In this document: positions 34,542 to 40,567 of the stretch, piece by piece
Numbering within the stretch: position 1 is the first letter of the stretch
Layout: every line of letters starts with the position of its first letter
NCBI GenBank assembly: GCA_017560425.1
Contig: JAFZEX010000047.1
Location: 1-40,567 of the forward strand
Source: Alistipes sp.
GTDB lineage: Bacteria > Bacteroidota > Bacteroidia > Bacteroidales > Rikenellaceae
Reading direction: 5' to 3'
DNA length: 40,567 nucleotides
The notes under the pieces: generated by a model
The model's database searches: none
What the model saw: only the letters and a program-made list of their open reading frames with translations
Told to the model about the DNA's origin: nothing
Made by a program: the position numbers and the translations under genes

Positions 34542-34551
34542 ATAACAATAG

Positions 34552-34911
34552 TTAATCTACATTTGGCAGTCCTAATCTTTGATGCATATAGTTGAAGTAC
34601 ATCTCTTCCATTTGAGTAACTTTTCCATCCGCAAGAATAATTTGAGCCATAAATTTCGCTACGTAGGCTTTCTTTAATGTATCCATATTGCGAAGACAGT
34701 TAGTCATCACTGGCTCTGTTAATTTACGAGAAGCCTCAATGTCTGCAACTGTAATTCCCATAATATGATTTACTTCACCTATAATGGCAAATTCTTTGGG
34801 ATTTCGTTCACCATCAACATTCATTACACTGCACAGCAACTGATATAGCGATTGCTTTTCCAATGATGTGAATGTTGAAAGTGCCATTTTGTCATAAATG
34901 CTTAAATTCAT
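34552..34911 (-). CDS. TerB-like helical protein (second copy)
   Basis: A 119-residue all-helical protein with the TerB/DjlA-N pattern: two acidic motifs MNVDGERNPKE and ILADGKVTQMEE about 65 residues apart, and the ending LGLPNVD. In the TerB family such acidic pairs bind metal ions, and the domain is linked to stress and phage-response systems. It is the second TerB-like gene of the run; the other is at 35728-36099. Neither sits beside other tellurite-resistance genes. Confidence 0.7.
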   Translation of the reverse strand: MNLSIYDKMALSTFTSLEKQSLYQLLCSVMNVDGERNPKEFAIIGEVNHIMGITVADIEASRKLTEPVMTNCLRNMDTLKKAYVAKFMAQIILADGKVTQMEEMYFNYMHQRLGLPNVD

Positions 34912-34944
34912 AGTAGTATGGTTTTATTAATTTAATGGTTGTAA

Positions 34945-35352
34945 TTATCTGGTAAATTCATCATATTCAATATCTACTCCTCTATCGTACATGTGCAACA
35001 CACATTTAACGACATCTCTGTTTTTGAGATGAAGTGTAATGCCATAGTCTTTATTATCGTATGCTACAACACCCATTGCCTGTAGTTGGATGCCTCGCAA
35101 CAAAATCTTATCACCAGTATCAGCACTCATTACCATAAGTTTTGGTTGCATTTGCTGGGTTGGTACAGGCATATCCATATTCCACATCGTAACAAGAAAA
35201 CCCTCTTTTGGAGTTACATCTAAACCATTAAACATCTCCTTGAAAACTTTATTTTCAATTTTTATTGTTCGGTTACAATATTGTGACCCCATAACTGGCA
35301 CACCATTCTGATAGCGTTGATGGTGAGTTGATTTCAAAATTAGATTTTCCAT
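34945..35352 (-). CDS. Hypothetical protein of TerB operon
   Basis: A 135-residue protein beginning MENLILKSTHHQRYQNGVPV. It is predicted to be mostly beta (KLMVMSADTGDKILLRGIQL, YGITLHLKNRDVVKCVLHMY) and contains an unusual methionine-rich stretch (TMWNMDMPVPTQQMQPKLMV). It has no signal peptide. No family is recognised. It starts 8 bases after the stop of the gene at 35361. Confidence 0.7.
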   Translation of the reverse strand: MENLILKSTHHQRYQNGVPVMGSQYCNRTIKIENKVFKEMFNGLDVTPKEGFLVTMWNMDMPVPTQQMQPKLMVMSADTGDKILLRGIQLQAMGVVAYDNKDYGITLHLKNRDVVKCVLHMYDRGVDIEYDEFTR

Positions 35353-35360
35353 ATGCGTGA

Positions 35361-35717
35361 TTAGTAGTCAAGTGTGATATCCAAAAAAGTCTCAATCCCT
35401 GAATCATATTCAATATTAGAGATAGGCATTCCGAATGCCATCATTGATGAACGCATGGCATTATAATGTCCTTGTAGGTTTGCTCCATATAGTGCAATAG
35501 AACCAATCTTTCCACCTCCACCATATTCGGGGTAGAATAGAAATAAATTTATCGTCTGTCCATTTCGTGATATTTCTATAGCATGACATCCTGCATGCAT
35601 ATCATATAGGTAAGACTTTATTTGGTACGCTGAGTATGCTGGATAGTTTCTAAAACCATTCACGATATTTTGAATGCGAGCCAAACTATCTTGATTTAGA
35701 TGTCCAAAGCCAAACAT
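35361..35717 (-). CDS. Hypothetical protein of TerB operon
   Basis: A 118-residue soluble protein beginning MFGFGHLNQDSLARIQNIVN. It has a Gly-rich turn (FYPEYGGGGKIGSIALYGAN) in a probable beta-rich middle. No family is recognised. It lies 10 bases after the TerB-like gene at 35728 and 8 bases before the next gene, so the spacing points to one transcript. Confidence 0.7.
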   Translation of the reverse strand: MFGFGHLNQDSLARIQNIVNGFRNYPAYSAYQIKSYLYDMHAGCHAIEISRNGQTINLFLFYPEYGGGGKIGSIALYGANLQGHYNAMRSSMMAFGMPISNIEYDSGIETFLDITLDY

Positions 35718-35727
35718 AATCTCTATT

Positions 35728-36099
35728 CTATAAATTAGCCATAATCTGAACTGCCTCCATGATATTCATAGTGGGCAAGTCACATAGAGCTGAAATCAAA
35801 GACCACAACTTCATCTCTGAATCTTCAATATTGCGATCAGCAACAACCAATGTGCCCAGATATGCAGCGACATATCGTTTTTCCTCGCTAGTCATCTTAG
35901 AAACAATTTGGCAAGCCTCTGCATTAGACATTTTATCGCCAATATCCGCTATCTGCATCGCGCGCTTAGCGTCTACACCAAATCTTGATAATTCGATTGC
36001 AATAATCTGCGACTCCTCATTCGTAACTTTTTCATCAGCATTAGCCATAGCGTGTGCTAATCTTAGGATTGCAGCAAGTTCTTGATTTGTAAATATCAT
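35728..36099 (-). CDS. TerB-like helical protein (first copy)
   Basis: A 123-residue all-helical protein. ANADEKVTNEE and VVADRNIEDSE are the two acidic motifs in TerB-like positions, separated by helices (IQQ-free, charged). It is distinct in sequence from the copy at 34552-34911, so these are old paralogues or two subunits. It starts 48 bases after the large first gene of the run. Confidence 0.7.
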   Translation of the reverse strand: MIFTNQELAAILRLAHAMANADEKVTNEESQIIAIELSRFGVDAKRAMQIADIGDKMSNAEACQIVSKMTSEEKRYVAAYLGTLVVADRNIEDSEMKLWSLISALCDLPTMNIMEAVQIMANL

Positions 36100-36147
36100 A
36101 ATTGATTGTTATTTAAGTGAATATATATCTTAATGATTGCACGGAAA

Positions 36148-37065
36148 TTATATTCCTCCATTTCTATCTTCATATTCCAATGATGATAGTATAATTACAA
36201 TGCCTCTATCTAAATTCTCCTTTTTGTAGCCAAATCTAGCATTAGAATAAATCCACGGGCAGTGTTTCTTTGCAAACTCGTTAAGCAGAAGTGGAACAAA
36301 CTCGTTATTTACTAACTCATCGATTCCGCTCTGCGTATTACAATTATAGCGATGATTTGTCTTCTCACCTATTAAGCTAAACCAAGGGACTATAGCTATT
36401 CGTGAGTCTTCCCCTACAGGGCTGAATTGGATGTCAATAATGCCATGACTGTCAAGATGACTATTATCTTTCCAAAACCTTAATGTAAACATATTTTTGT
36501 TGAACATGTTTTGCTCTATCTGAATTGTGCTTAAGTTTTTACATACTTTACTAAAGTATTGTAAAAAGTTAAACATGTATTGCATTAGAAAATATTCCGT
36601 TGCATTACAAACCTTAAGATAGATTAGTTTATTTATTGCATCATATAATGCCTGTAGGTTATGATGATAGTTCCAAGACATTAATATGGTGTAAACTATG
36701 CTTCTTTTAGGCCAATCAGGTATATGTTTCAATTGATAATAATAATCATATAAGGAAATGTCAGAATTTGCAATGATATTCCACCCTTTCATCTGCTCCC
36801 ATAAATAATTGCCCCAAATAGTAGGATGGTCTTTAGTAATCACAGTCATGAGATTACCAATAGCTTGCCTCTGTAATAGTGATGGACCGTCTGCCATATT
36901 ATTTATAGTTGTGCCCTCCAATTCCCAGATGAAAGCGGATAAAACAAAAAAGGTGTGGGAACTATATTGCTTTATCCTAAAGTCTGGTCTTCGCATTACC
37001 ACTGGAATGGATAAAACAATAGCCCACACCAATGGATATGTGAAAAGCCAATAAGGGCTGTACAT
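36148..37065 (-). CDS. Hypothetical protein, first large gene of TerB operon
   Basis: A 305-residue protein counted from the ATG at 37065 (MYSPYWLFTYPLVWAIVLSI). The N-terminus is hydrophobic; the middle is helical and rich in Tyr/Trp/His/Asn (LQYFSKVCKNLSTIQIEQN), and the C-terminal part is mixed. I do not recognise a family. An overlapping frame upstream (36977-37174) reads like a missing N-terminus, so the true protein may start earlier with a frameshift between. The operon promoter at 37200 is about 135 bases upstream of this ATG, an unusually long leader for this window. Confidence 0.65.
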   Translation of the reverse strand: MYSPYWLFTYPLVWAIVLSIPVVMRRPDFRIKQYSSHTFFVLSAFIWELEGTTINNMADGPSLLQRQAIGNLMTVITKDHPTIWGNYLWEQMKGWNIIANSDISLYDYYYQLKHIPDWPKRSIVYTILMSWNYHHNLQALYDAINKLIYLKVCNATEYFLMQYMFNFLQYFSKVCKNLSTIQIEQNMFNKNMFTLRFWKDNSHLDSHGIIDIQFSPVGEDSRIAIVPWFSLIGEKTNHRYNCNTQSGIDELVNNEFVPLLLNEFAKKHCPWIYSNARFGYKKENLDRGIVIILSSLEYEDRNGGI

Positions 37066-37174
37066 ACCAATGATGTGGTGCTACTGCCATCATCTTCATT
37101 CCAGTTTCAAAGTTGCGAAGTTTGACTTTAGAAGATAATTTCAATAACACCTTATTAAAAACATGTCCTTCCAA
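36977..37174 (-). other. Overlapping frame, possible displaced N-terminus
   Basis: A frame opening with TTG at 37174 reads VFNKVLLKLSSKVKLRNFET and then GMKMMAVAPHH before continuing out of frame with the 305-residue gene. The segment up to about 37070 looks protein-like and begins 26 bases from the -7 box. Joining it to the large gene needs a one-step frame change near 37068-37080. It could also be a chance frame. Confidence 0.35.
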
Positions 37175-37199
37175 ACACTACTGTGCCTTGGAATTGTAA

Positions 37200-37207
37200 C
37201 AAAGTTA
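37200..37207 (-). promoter_or_regulatory. Promoter -7 box of the TerB-containing operon
   Basis: The plus-strand CAAAGTTA reads TAACTTTG on the minus strand. It lies between the truncated integrase stop (37259) and the first gene of the run. No other good box occurs within the seven-gene run. Confidence 0.6.
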
Positions 37208-37258
37208 GTAAAAAAGTGTGATATTATCTCAATAAGATGATGTTTTTTTGAAAAATTC

Positions 37259-37750
37259 TCAGTTACCTATATTTAATAGACATCGAACATGAGTGGCGAC
37301 AAAATTTGAACAGGGCATATAAAATGATTTCTTATCAAAAAATGTCGCCACTATTATATTTAGAAACTTAGCACATCGTAAGTCTCCAATATCTCCTTCT
37401 GCCTTAGTCCAAGATAGCGTTTCGTAATAGCTCGCTACAGTTTGTATCGGTTGTTTGTCAGCAGATTCTAATAGGGTAGTAGCTGTAAACTCTTTACCCT
37501 CCAATTTGTTGTCTAATGCTCTTCTTTTGATTTTGCCTATCTCCTTATCAATTATAAGTTGGATTCTTACATAGTCTGGGCAATCCTCTTTTAACTGATT
37601 TTTCTTGAAGTACCAATGTGCAGCACTAACTGATATCCCAAGACTTTGATATTTTCGTTTCTTATCTTTGCAAACACACAGCATTAAGGGGTGTTTTCCA
37701 TCGGATAGTGTCTTAGATTTGTAACATAGAACCTTGATTGTTTCGCTCAT
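37259..37750 (-). pseudogene. Truncated tyrosine integrase, N-terminal part only
   Basis: A 163-residue frame beginning MSETIKVLCYKSKTLSDGKH. The first 70 residues match the arm-DNA-binding domain of Bacteroidetes phage/ICE integrases (KRKYQSLGISVSAAHWYFKKNQ), followed by part of the core-binding SAM-like domain (VASYYETLSW). Full-length relatives have about 400 residues; the catalytic domain with the R-H-R-Y residues is missing, and the last 20 or so residues look out of register. It cannot recombine DNA. It marks the edge of a decayed integrated element, with the AT-rich operon downstream and a tRNA-end-like sequence upstream. Confidence 0.8.
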
Positions 37751-37773
37751 TTTGGTTTACGCTACGGTTTACA

Positions 37774-37781
37774 CAAAAGTA
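37774..37781 (-). promoter_or_regulatory. Promoter -7 box for the integrase remnant
   Basis: The plus-strand CAAAAGTA reads TACTTTTG on the minus strand, 23 bases before the integrase ATG. Confidence 0.5.
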
Positions 37782-37801
37782 ACAAAAACAGGGGCTGTAA
37801 A

Positions 37802-37836
37802 AACAAAAAAGGCAATTACGATAATCGTAACTGCCT
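37802..37836 (-). terminator. Terminator between Fic gene and integrase remnant
   Basis: AGGCA plus TTACGA pairs with TCGTAA plus TGCCT (one internal A-C mismatch) around TAA. On the minus strand the stem is followed by TTTTTTG. It directly follows the tRNA-3'-end-like sequence on that strand, as a tRNA terminator would. Confidence 0.75.
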
Positions 37837-37843
37837 GATTTAG

Positions 37844-37861
37844 TGGTGAATCCGCCGGGGC
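37844..37861 (-). other. tRNA 3'-end-like sequence, probable attachment-site remnant
   Basis: TGGTGAATCCGCCGGGGC on the plus strand reads GCCCCGGCGGATTCACCA on the minus strand. This resembles the T-stem plus acceptor end with CCA of tRNA genes such as tRNA-Lys in Bacteroidales. The bases further 5' do not continue as a tRNA, so only the 3' end is here, as expected at one end of an element integrated into a tRNA gene. The nearby integrase remnant supports this. Confidence 0.5.
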
Positions 37862-37923
37862 TTCAATGCTCTCATGTTATGCACAAATAATCAAAGAGTT
37901 GTGGCGATTTTTGCTTTCGCACT

Positions 37924-37941
37924 CACAGTACACTTACTGTG
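37924..37941. repeat. Perfect palindrome CACAGTA-CACT-TACTGTG
   Basis: A 7-bp perfect inverted repeat with a 4-base centre directly abuts the Fic stop codon. It has no T-tract. It may be a small RNA hairpin or a protein site. Confidence 0.5.
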
Positions 37942-38829
37942 CTAATACTTGATTTTGAAGTAATCGAGTACAGTTTTGTAATTATCTTGAGCGGTTAGGC
38001 AAGTATCACGCAGATACTCCTTGATGCGAGGCCACTCGCGCAAACCTCGGTAGTAGAACATCTTGAGTTCATCAGTAATGATAAATGGAACATATCCATT
38101 AGCCAAGCACTCCTTGAACATCACAAGACGACCGACACGACCATTGCCATCTTGGAATGGGTGTATTGCCTCGAAGCGCTGATGCAGGTCGAGAATATCC
38201 TCAAACGACTTGCGCTTCTTTGCGTTATACTCTTTGAATAATGCCTTTATCTCACGATGTACATCTTCAGGTGCGGTGGTTTCATTCCCACCCACCTCGT
38301 TCGGTAGTCGCTTGTAGTCGCCAACTGTAAACCAATCCTTGCGACTATCAGAGGTGCCAGATTTTAGAATAAGGTGCAACTCCTTGATGAGGCTCTCTGT
38401 CAATCGCTCCTCAGTTCGATCAATGATAAGGTCGATGCAACGGAAGTGGTTGGTTGTCTCTATGATATCATCTACACGAATACTCTCGCCCTCAATGCCG
38501 ATGGTGTTGGTCTCGAAGATGTAGCGTGTCTGGTCGTGTGTTAGGCGACTACCTTCGATGTGGTTTGAGTTGTATGTAAGGTCGATCTGTGTCTTGTGAT
38601 AGATACCGCCTTTGAGCTTCGCCTCCTTCTCCTGGCGCAGAACTACAAGCAGTGGCATCGCCTTGCGCTGGCGAGGCTTGCGACTAGGTAACTCCGCATC
38701 TGCAGGAATATTCCAAGTCTTACCGACAAGGATTGCACCCTCAATCTTTCCAAGGGTGCAGTAATTACGCGCTGTGCGCTCCGAAACGCCATACTTGGCA
38801 GCAAATTCTGCAACTGAAATATACTTCAT
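37942..38829 (-). CDS. Fic-family AMP-transferase with N-terminal HTH
   Basis: A 295-residue protein. Residues 1-45 form an excisionase/MerR-like helix-turn-helix (VAEFAAKYGVSERTARNYCT, GKTWNIPAD). The Fic core carries the complete catalytic motif HPFQDGNGRVGR (223-234), and the flap region is in DWFTVGDYKRLP. The inhibitory helix motif S-x-x-x-E-G appears at Ser88-Gly93 (SNHIEG), so the protein is of the class with its own N-terminal inhibitory glutamate and needs no antitoxin gene. The family usually transfers AMP to target hydroxyls. CGGCAA repeats around its promoter suggest that the HTH regulates its own gene. Confidence 0.92.
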   Translation of the reverse strand: MKYISVAEFAAKYGVSERTARNYCTLGKIEGAILVGKTWNIPADAELPSRKPRQRKAMPLLVVLRQEKEAKLKGGIYHKTQIDLTYNSNHIEGSRLTHDQTRYIFETNTIGIEGESIRVDDIIETTNHFRCIDLIIDRTEERLTESLIKELHLILKSGTSDSRKDWFTVGDYKRLPNEVGGNETTAPEDVHREIKALFKEYNAKKRKSFEDILDLHQRFEAIHPFQDGNGRVGRLVMFKECLANGYVPFIITDELKMFYYRGLREWPRIKEYLRDTCLTAQDNYKTVLDYFKIKY

Positions 38830-38840
38830 ACGCTACTACT

Positions 38841-38900
38841 ATCGGCAAGTTTTAGACCGATTTTCTGTGCAAATATAGCAATTCTTGCCGATAACGGCAA
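38841..38900. promoter_or_regulatory. CGGCAA operator repeats around the Fic promoter
   Basis: ATCGGCAAG (38841-38849) and CTTGCCGAT (38884-38892) are a perfect 9-bp inverted pair flanking the -7 box. TTGCCG-ATAA-CGGCAA (38885-38900) forms a second, tighter palindrome. Together there are three copies of CGGCAA. Such placement suits repression by the HTH domain of the Fic protein. Confidence 0.5.
38870..38877 (-). promoter_or_regulatory. Promoter -7 box for the Fic gene
   Basis: The plus-strand CAAATATA reads TATATTTG on the minus strand, 41 bases before the Fic ATG, inside the inverted repeat of CGGCAA sites. Confidence 0.65.
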
Positions 38901-39008
38901 ATTATAAACATGTTTTTATTGTAAAAATCCCGAATTGCGGATATTTGCACAATACACATAACACATTGAAAATAAGGTGCTTAATGTGTTGCAGATTCTT
39001 GCGAATTA

Positions 39009-39112
39009 ACTTGTGTATTCCAAATAGTGATGTTATATTTACACTACGATAAACAACTAATACAGAGTGAATTATGAAGACAAGAATTAACCAAATACAC
39101 AAGCAGCTCGAC
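39009..39112 (+). repeat. Direct repeat, left copy (decayed)
   Basis: It is closely similar to 40134-40236: both run from ACTTG, through the shared AAACAACTAATACAGAGTGA leader, into MKTRINQIHKQLDR. The left copy has lost its promoter G (TATATTTA instead of TATGTTTG) and breaks off at 39112. Weaker similarity extends left to about 38973 and 40099. Confidence 0.8.
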
Positions 39113-39130
39113 CGACCTTCTGGGTGGTAA
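39074..39130 (+). pseudogene. Truncated copy of the coiled-coil gene at 40199
   Basis: MKTRINQIHKQLDR matches the first 14 residues of the protein at 40199-40405. The frame then runs into unrelated sequence and stops at 39130. A fusion to the fragment at 39114-39302 marks the break. Confidence 0.75.
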
Positions 39131-39302
39131 CACCGAGGGTTAGCGTTCAAGATTCTATATCGGCATCGGCCAGCTCTTTGCATCCACCGACCTCTGCGAA
39201 TGGATCAAACAGACAATGATAGAATACCAGGAGCAGTCAGAAGCCTTCTTCAAGCAGATTAAGGAGATTCAAGATCAGATATCGAATCCACTACAAGCAT
39301 AA
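39114..39302 (+). pseudogene. C-terminal fragment of an unrelated gene
   Basis: The frame reads DLLGGNTEG, a TAG at 39141, and then RSRFYIGIGQLFASTDLCEW, KQTMIEYQEQSEAFFKQIKE and so on to a TAA at 39300. It looks like the end of an acidic, helical protein whose beginning was lost when it was joined to the decayed repeat copy. There is no start codon at the right place. I do not recognise the family. Confidence 0.55.
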
Positions 39303-39349
39303 CCTACTCAAGGTCTTCGCTGCCTGATGCAAGAACAAGCACGCAGGCA

Positions 39350-39377
39350 GGAGCCGACCTCCAACGAGGTCGGCTCC
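39350..39377. terminator. Hairpin, 12-bp perfect stem
   Basis: GGAGCCGACCTC and GAGGTCGGCTCC pair around CAAC, between the gene remnant and the convergent HXXEE gene. There is only a short T-tract further on (CTATCTTTTT). Confidence 0.65.
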
Positions 39378-39393
39378 ACTCACTACTGAGTTG

Positions 39394-40020
39394 CTATCTT
39401 TTTAGCACATTCTTAATCATATGGCTTCGCATAGCCTTTGCAAATCGCTGTATGTTAGAGCCGAGCAAATGCTGAAACCAAACCTCCAAAAGAAGGAATG
39501 AGCTGATATAATATAGAGCCGCCCAAAGCCACTGGATTGGAGCGTAGTCTATATTCTGATTTATAACAACAATTGACCATATTGAGAAGCCAAGCATTAC
39601 AATTGCTGTGTACCAACCAGGTGAGGGTTTTCCCAACTTAAAAATGAATATACCCATTGTGTGAATAAGTCCTTCGAAGATACCCAAAATAAAAATAGGG
39701 AACACCAACCACAGTATATCGGGAAAGAGCAGTGACAACGAAAATAACACTGTAATATAGGTGGCTGGGGCAATATGCGACTCGCCTGGAGGGAGCGTAT
39801 TGGGATCAATACCTTGAACGCCACAGAATATCTTAACCAGACCTCCTCCTAATGCCTCCTCATACTCGTGAAGAGTAATTAAAAAATATGCTCCCATTAC
39901 CAGTTTCTGAACAATTGAAATAGTATTCCAATTGCAGATTGCCCAAACAGCCCATCCGAGGAAGATAAGCGTCATAATGTGAATGTTGTTTCTTAGTAGC
40001 CAACGACTAAACTTTTTCAT
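39394..40020 (-). CDS. HXXEE-family membrane protein
   Basis: A 208-residue integral membrane protein counted from the ATG at 40020 (MKKFSRWLLRNNIH); a TTG further upstream is less likely because it falls at the expected transcript start. About six hydrophobic segments are visible. The motif LHEYEE (H-x-x-E-E) follows the second segment, and a second acidic/His pair EGLIHTMGI and PGWYTAIV come later, as in the HXXEE (PF13787-type) family, whose conserved His and Glu residues suggest metal binding or hydrolysis. The function is unknown. It lies alone between two direct repeats. Confidence 0.8.
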   Translation of the reverse strand: MKKFSRWLLRNNIHIMTLIFLGWAVWAICNWNTISIVQKLVMGAYFLITLHEYEEALGGGLVKIFCGVQGIDPNTLPPGESHIAPATYITVLFSLSLLFPDILWLVFPIFILGIFEGLIHTMGIFIFKLGKPSPGWYTAIVMLGFSIWSIVVINQNIDYAPIQWLWAALYYISSFLLLEVWFQHLLGSNIQRFAKAMRSHMIKNVLKR

Positions 40021-40051
40021 AACCGTAAGGATTTTGTATGTCAAACCATTA

Positions 40052-40059
40052 CAAAGGTA
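40052..40059 (-). promoter_or_regulatory. Promoter -7 box for the HXXEE gene
   Basis: The plus-strand CAAAGGTA reads TACCTTTG on the minus strand, 31 bases before the ATG at 40020. Confidence 0.65.
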
Positions 40060-40133
40060 TGAAATTATTTTTTAAGAGCAATGCTTGCCGTGGAATAAAA
40101 AGTGCTTAACTTATTGAATATAAAGGGGATAAT

Positions 40134-40236
40134 ACTTGCGTGTTCCAAACTATGATGTTATGTTTGCACTACAATAAACAACTAATACAGAGTGAGTTAT
40201 GAAGACCAGAATTAACCAGATCCACAAGCAACTCGA
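40134..40236 (+). repeat. Direct repeat, right copy (intact)
   Basis: The partner of 39009-39112. This copy keeps the promoter box TATGTTTG and runs into the complete coiled-coil gene. Confidence 0.8.
40159..40166 (+). promoter_or_regulatory. Promoter -7 box for the coiled-coil gene
   Basis: TATGTTTG matches TAnnTTTG, 32 bases before the ATG at 40199. The equivalent position in the left repeat copy reads TATATTTA. Confidence 0.65.
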
Positions 40237-40405
40237 CCGCCTTGAGCGCGACTTTATGTTCAACAGCAACCGCATGAAGGAGCTTTCGAACGAGAACAGA
40301 CGAGGCAGTTCGGAGTATTGGAGACTCCACGAGGAGTGCAAGGGCATCAACGACACAATCCGCGAGTTGCTCCAGGAGCTTTGGAAACTTCAAGATGAGG
40401 AATAA
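40199..40405 (+). CDS. Small coiled-coil protein, accessory-element type
   Basis: A 68-residue, highly charged helical protein beginning MKTRINQIHKQLDRLERDFM, with heptad-like spacing of Leu/Ile/Met (LQELWKLQDEE at the end). It has no signal peptide. Short proteins of this style occur in Bacteroidales mobile elements, but I cannot name a function. It is followed after 19 bases by the next gene. A broken copy of its start lies at 39074. Confidence 0.75.
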   Translation: MKTRINQIHKQLDRLERDFMFNSNRMKELSNENRRGSSEYWRLHEECKGINDTIRELLQELWKLQDEE

Positions 40406-40424
40406 TAATTAAAGCAAACAGACC

Positions 40425-40567
40425 ATGAACAACAATATTAAAACGGGTGATATAGTACGATTTGCGGTTGCTATCGAATCTGGCGATGAGAACTCTCAAT
40501 TTGTAGTTGTTGACGACTATGGCTCTGACTGCAATCGATGTATGGTCCGCTTAATCTGTAATCTGCC
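40425..40567 (+). CDS. Accessory protein, N-terminal part only
   Basis: ATG at 40425 opens MNNNIKTGDIVRFAVAIESG and continues through FVVVDDYGSDCNRCMVRLIC to the window edge (47 codons). The pattern GDIVRF...ESGDENSQFVVVDD is one I associate with small proteins on Bacteroidales plasmids and conjugative elements. The function is unknown. It is probably co-transcribed with the coiled-coil gene. Confidence 0.75.
   Translation, partial: MNNNIKTGDIVRFAVAIESGDENSQFVVVDDYGSDCNRCMVRLICNL

Noticed and set aside
37844-37920. Complete tRNA gene
   Set aside because: Only the 3' end resembles a tRNA; the D-arm, anticodon arm and T-loop cannot be built from the adjoining bases.
38902-39183. 93-residue minus-strand frame
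   Set aside because: It is the antisense of the left direct repeat; a similar antisense frame occurs in the right copy (40150-40356), where the sense strand holds the real gene.
1-40567. CRISPR array
   Set aside because: The repeats present have no unique spacers of constant length between them; they are tandem 9-bp or inverted arrays.

Overview
The window looks like chromosomal DNA of a Bacteroidales bacterium. Most promoters I can see carry the Bacteroidetes -7 box TAnnTTTG. Ribosome binding sites of the Shine-Dalgarno type are absent. The gene content is typical of the order: a C69 dipeptidase, a FprA flavoprotein, a fimbrillin/BspA-like lipoprotein and a tyrosine integrase with a Bacteroidetes-type arm domain. 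Moderate-GC housekeeping genes together with CCTAAA-rich intergenic repeats suggest Alistipes/Rikenellaceae, but that is an impression from memory and not a demonstration.

Positions 1-14.3 kb are housekeeping. A partial dnaK, an FKBP isomerase and a YggS-type PLP protein lie on the minus strand. On the plus strand follow a C69 dipeptidase, lipoamide dehydrogenase, truA, dapB, signal peptidase I, an IMPACT/YigZ protein, uvrA and an M16 protease; the last four are very tightly spaced or overlapping. Two gene-free stretches (527-1213 and 6053-6656) are packed with 9-bp-period repeats arranged as long imperfect palindromes.

Positions 14.3-24.1 kb hold secreted proteins and small enzymes. Two paralogous secreted repeat proteins flank an O-methyltransferase. 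A ZIP transporter and rubrerythrin lie on the minus strand. An apparent six- to seven-gene plus-strand operon (promoter 18480, terminator 24079-24120) then combines a Nudix/winged-helix protein, a macro-domain-like protein, a secreted TPR protein, a small secreted protein, an ADP-ribosylglycohydrolase and another secreted protein. Three of these belong to families that act on or sense ADP-ribose, so this is a candidate undescribed ADP-ribose-linked system.

Positions 24.1-33.1 kb hold panC-panD, an orphan HsdR-N-like nuclease-fold protein, a C_GCAxxG_C_C protein, a TIM-barrel protein, small ORFs, an LRR lipoprotein, a flavodiiron/FprA protein, and a zinc-type ABC binding protein plus ATPase with no permease beside them.

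Positions 33.1-40.6 kb are an accessory island. It contains an AT-rich minus-strand operon of seven unfamiliar genes with two TerB-like proteins, a tyrosine integrase cut down to its N-terminal part, a tRNA-3'-end-like attachment remnant, a Fic protein with its own DNA-binding domain and apparent operator repeats, and a membrane HXXEE protein between two direct repeats, one of which holds a broken copy of a small coiled-coil gene.
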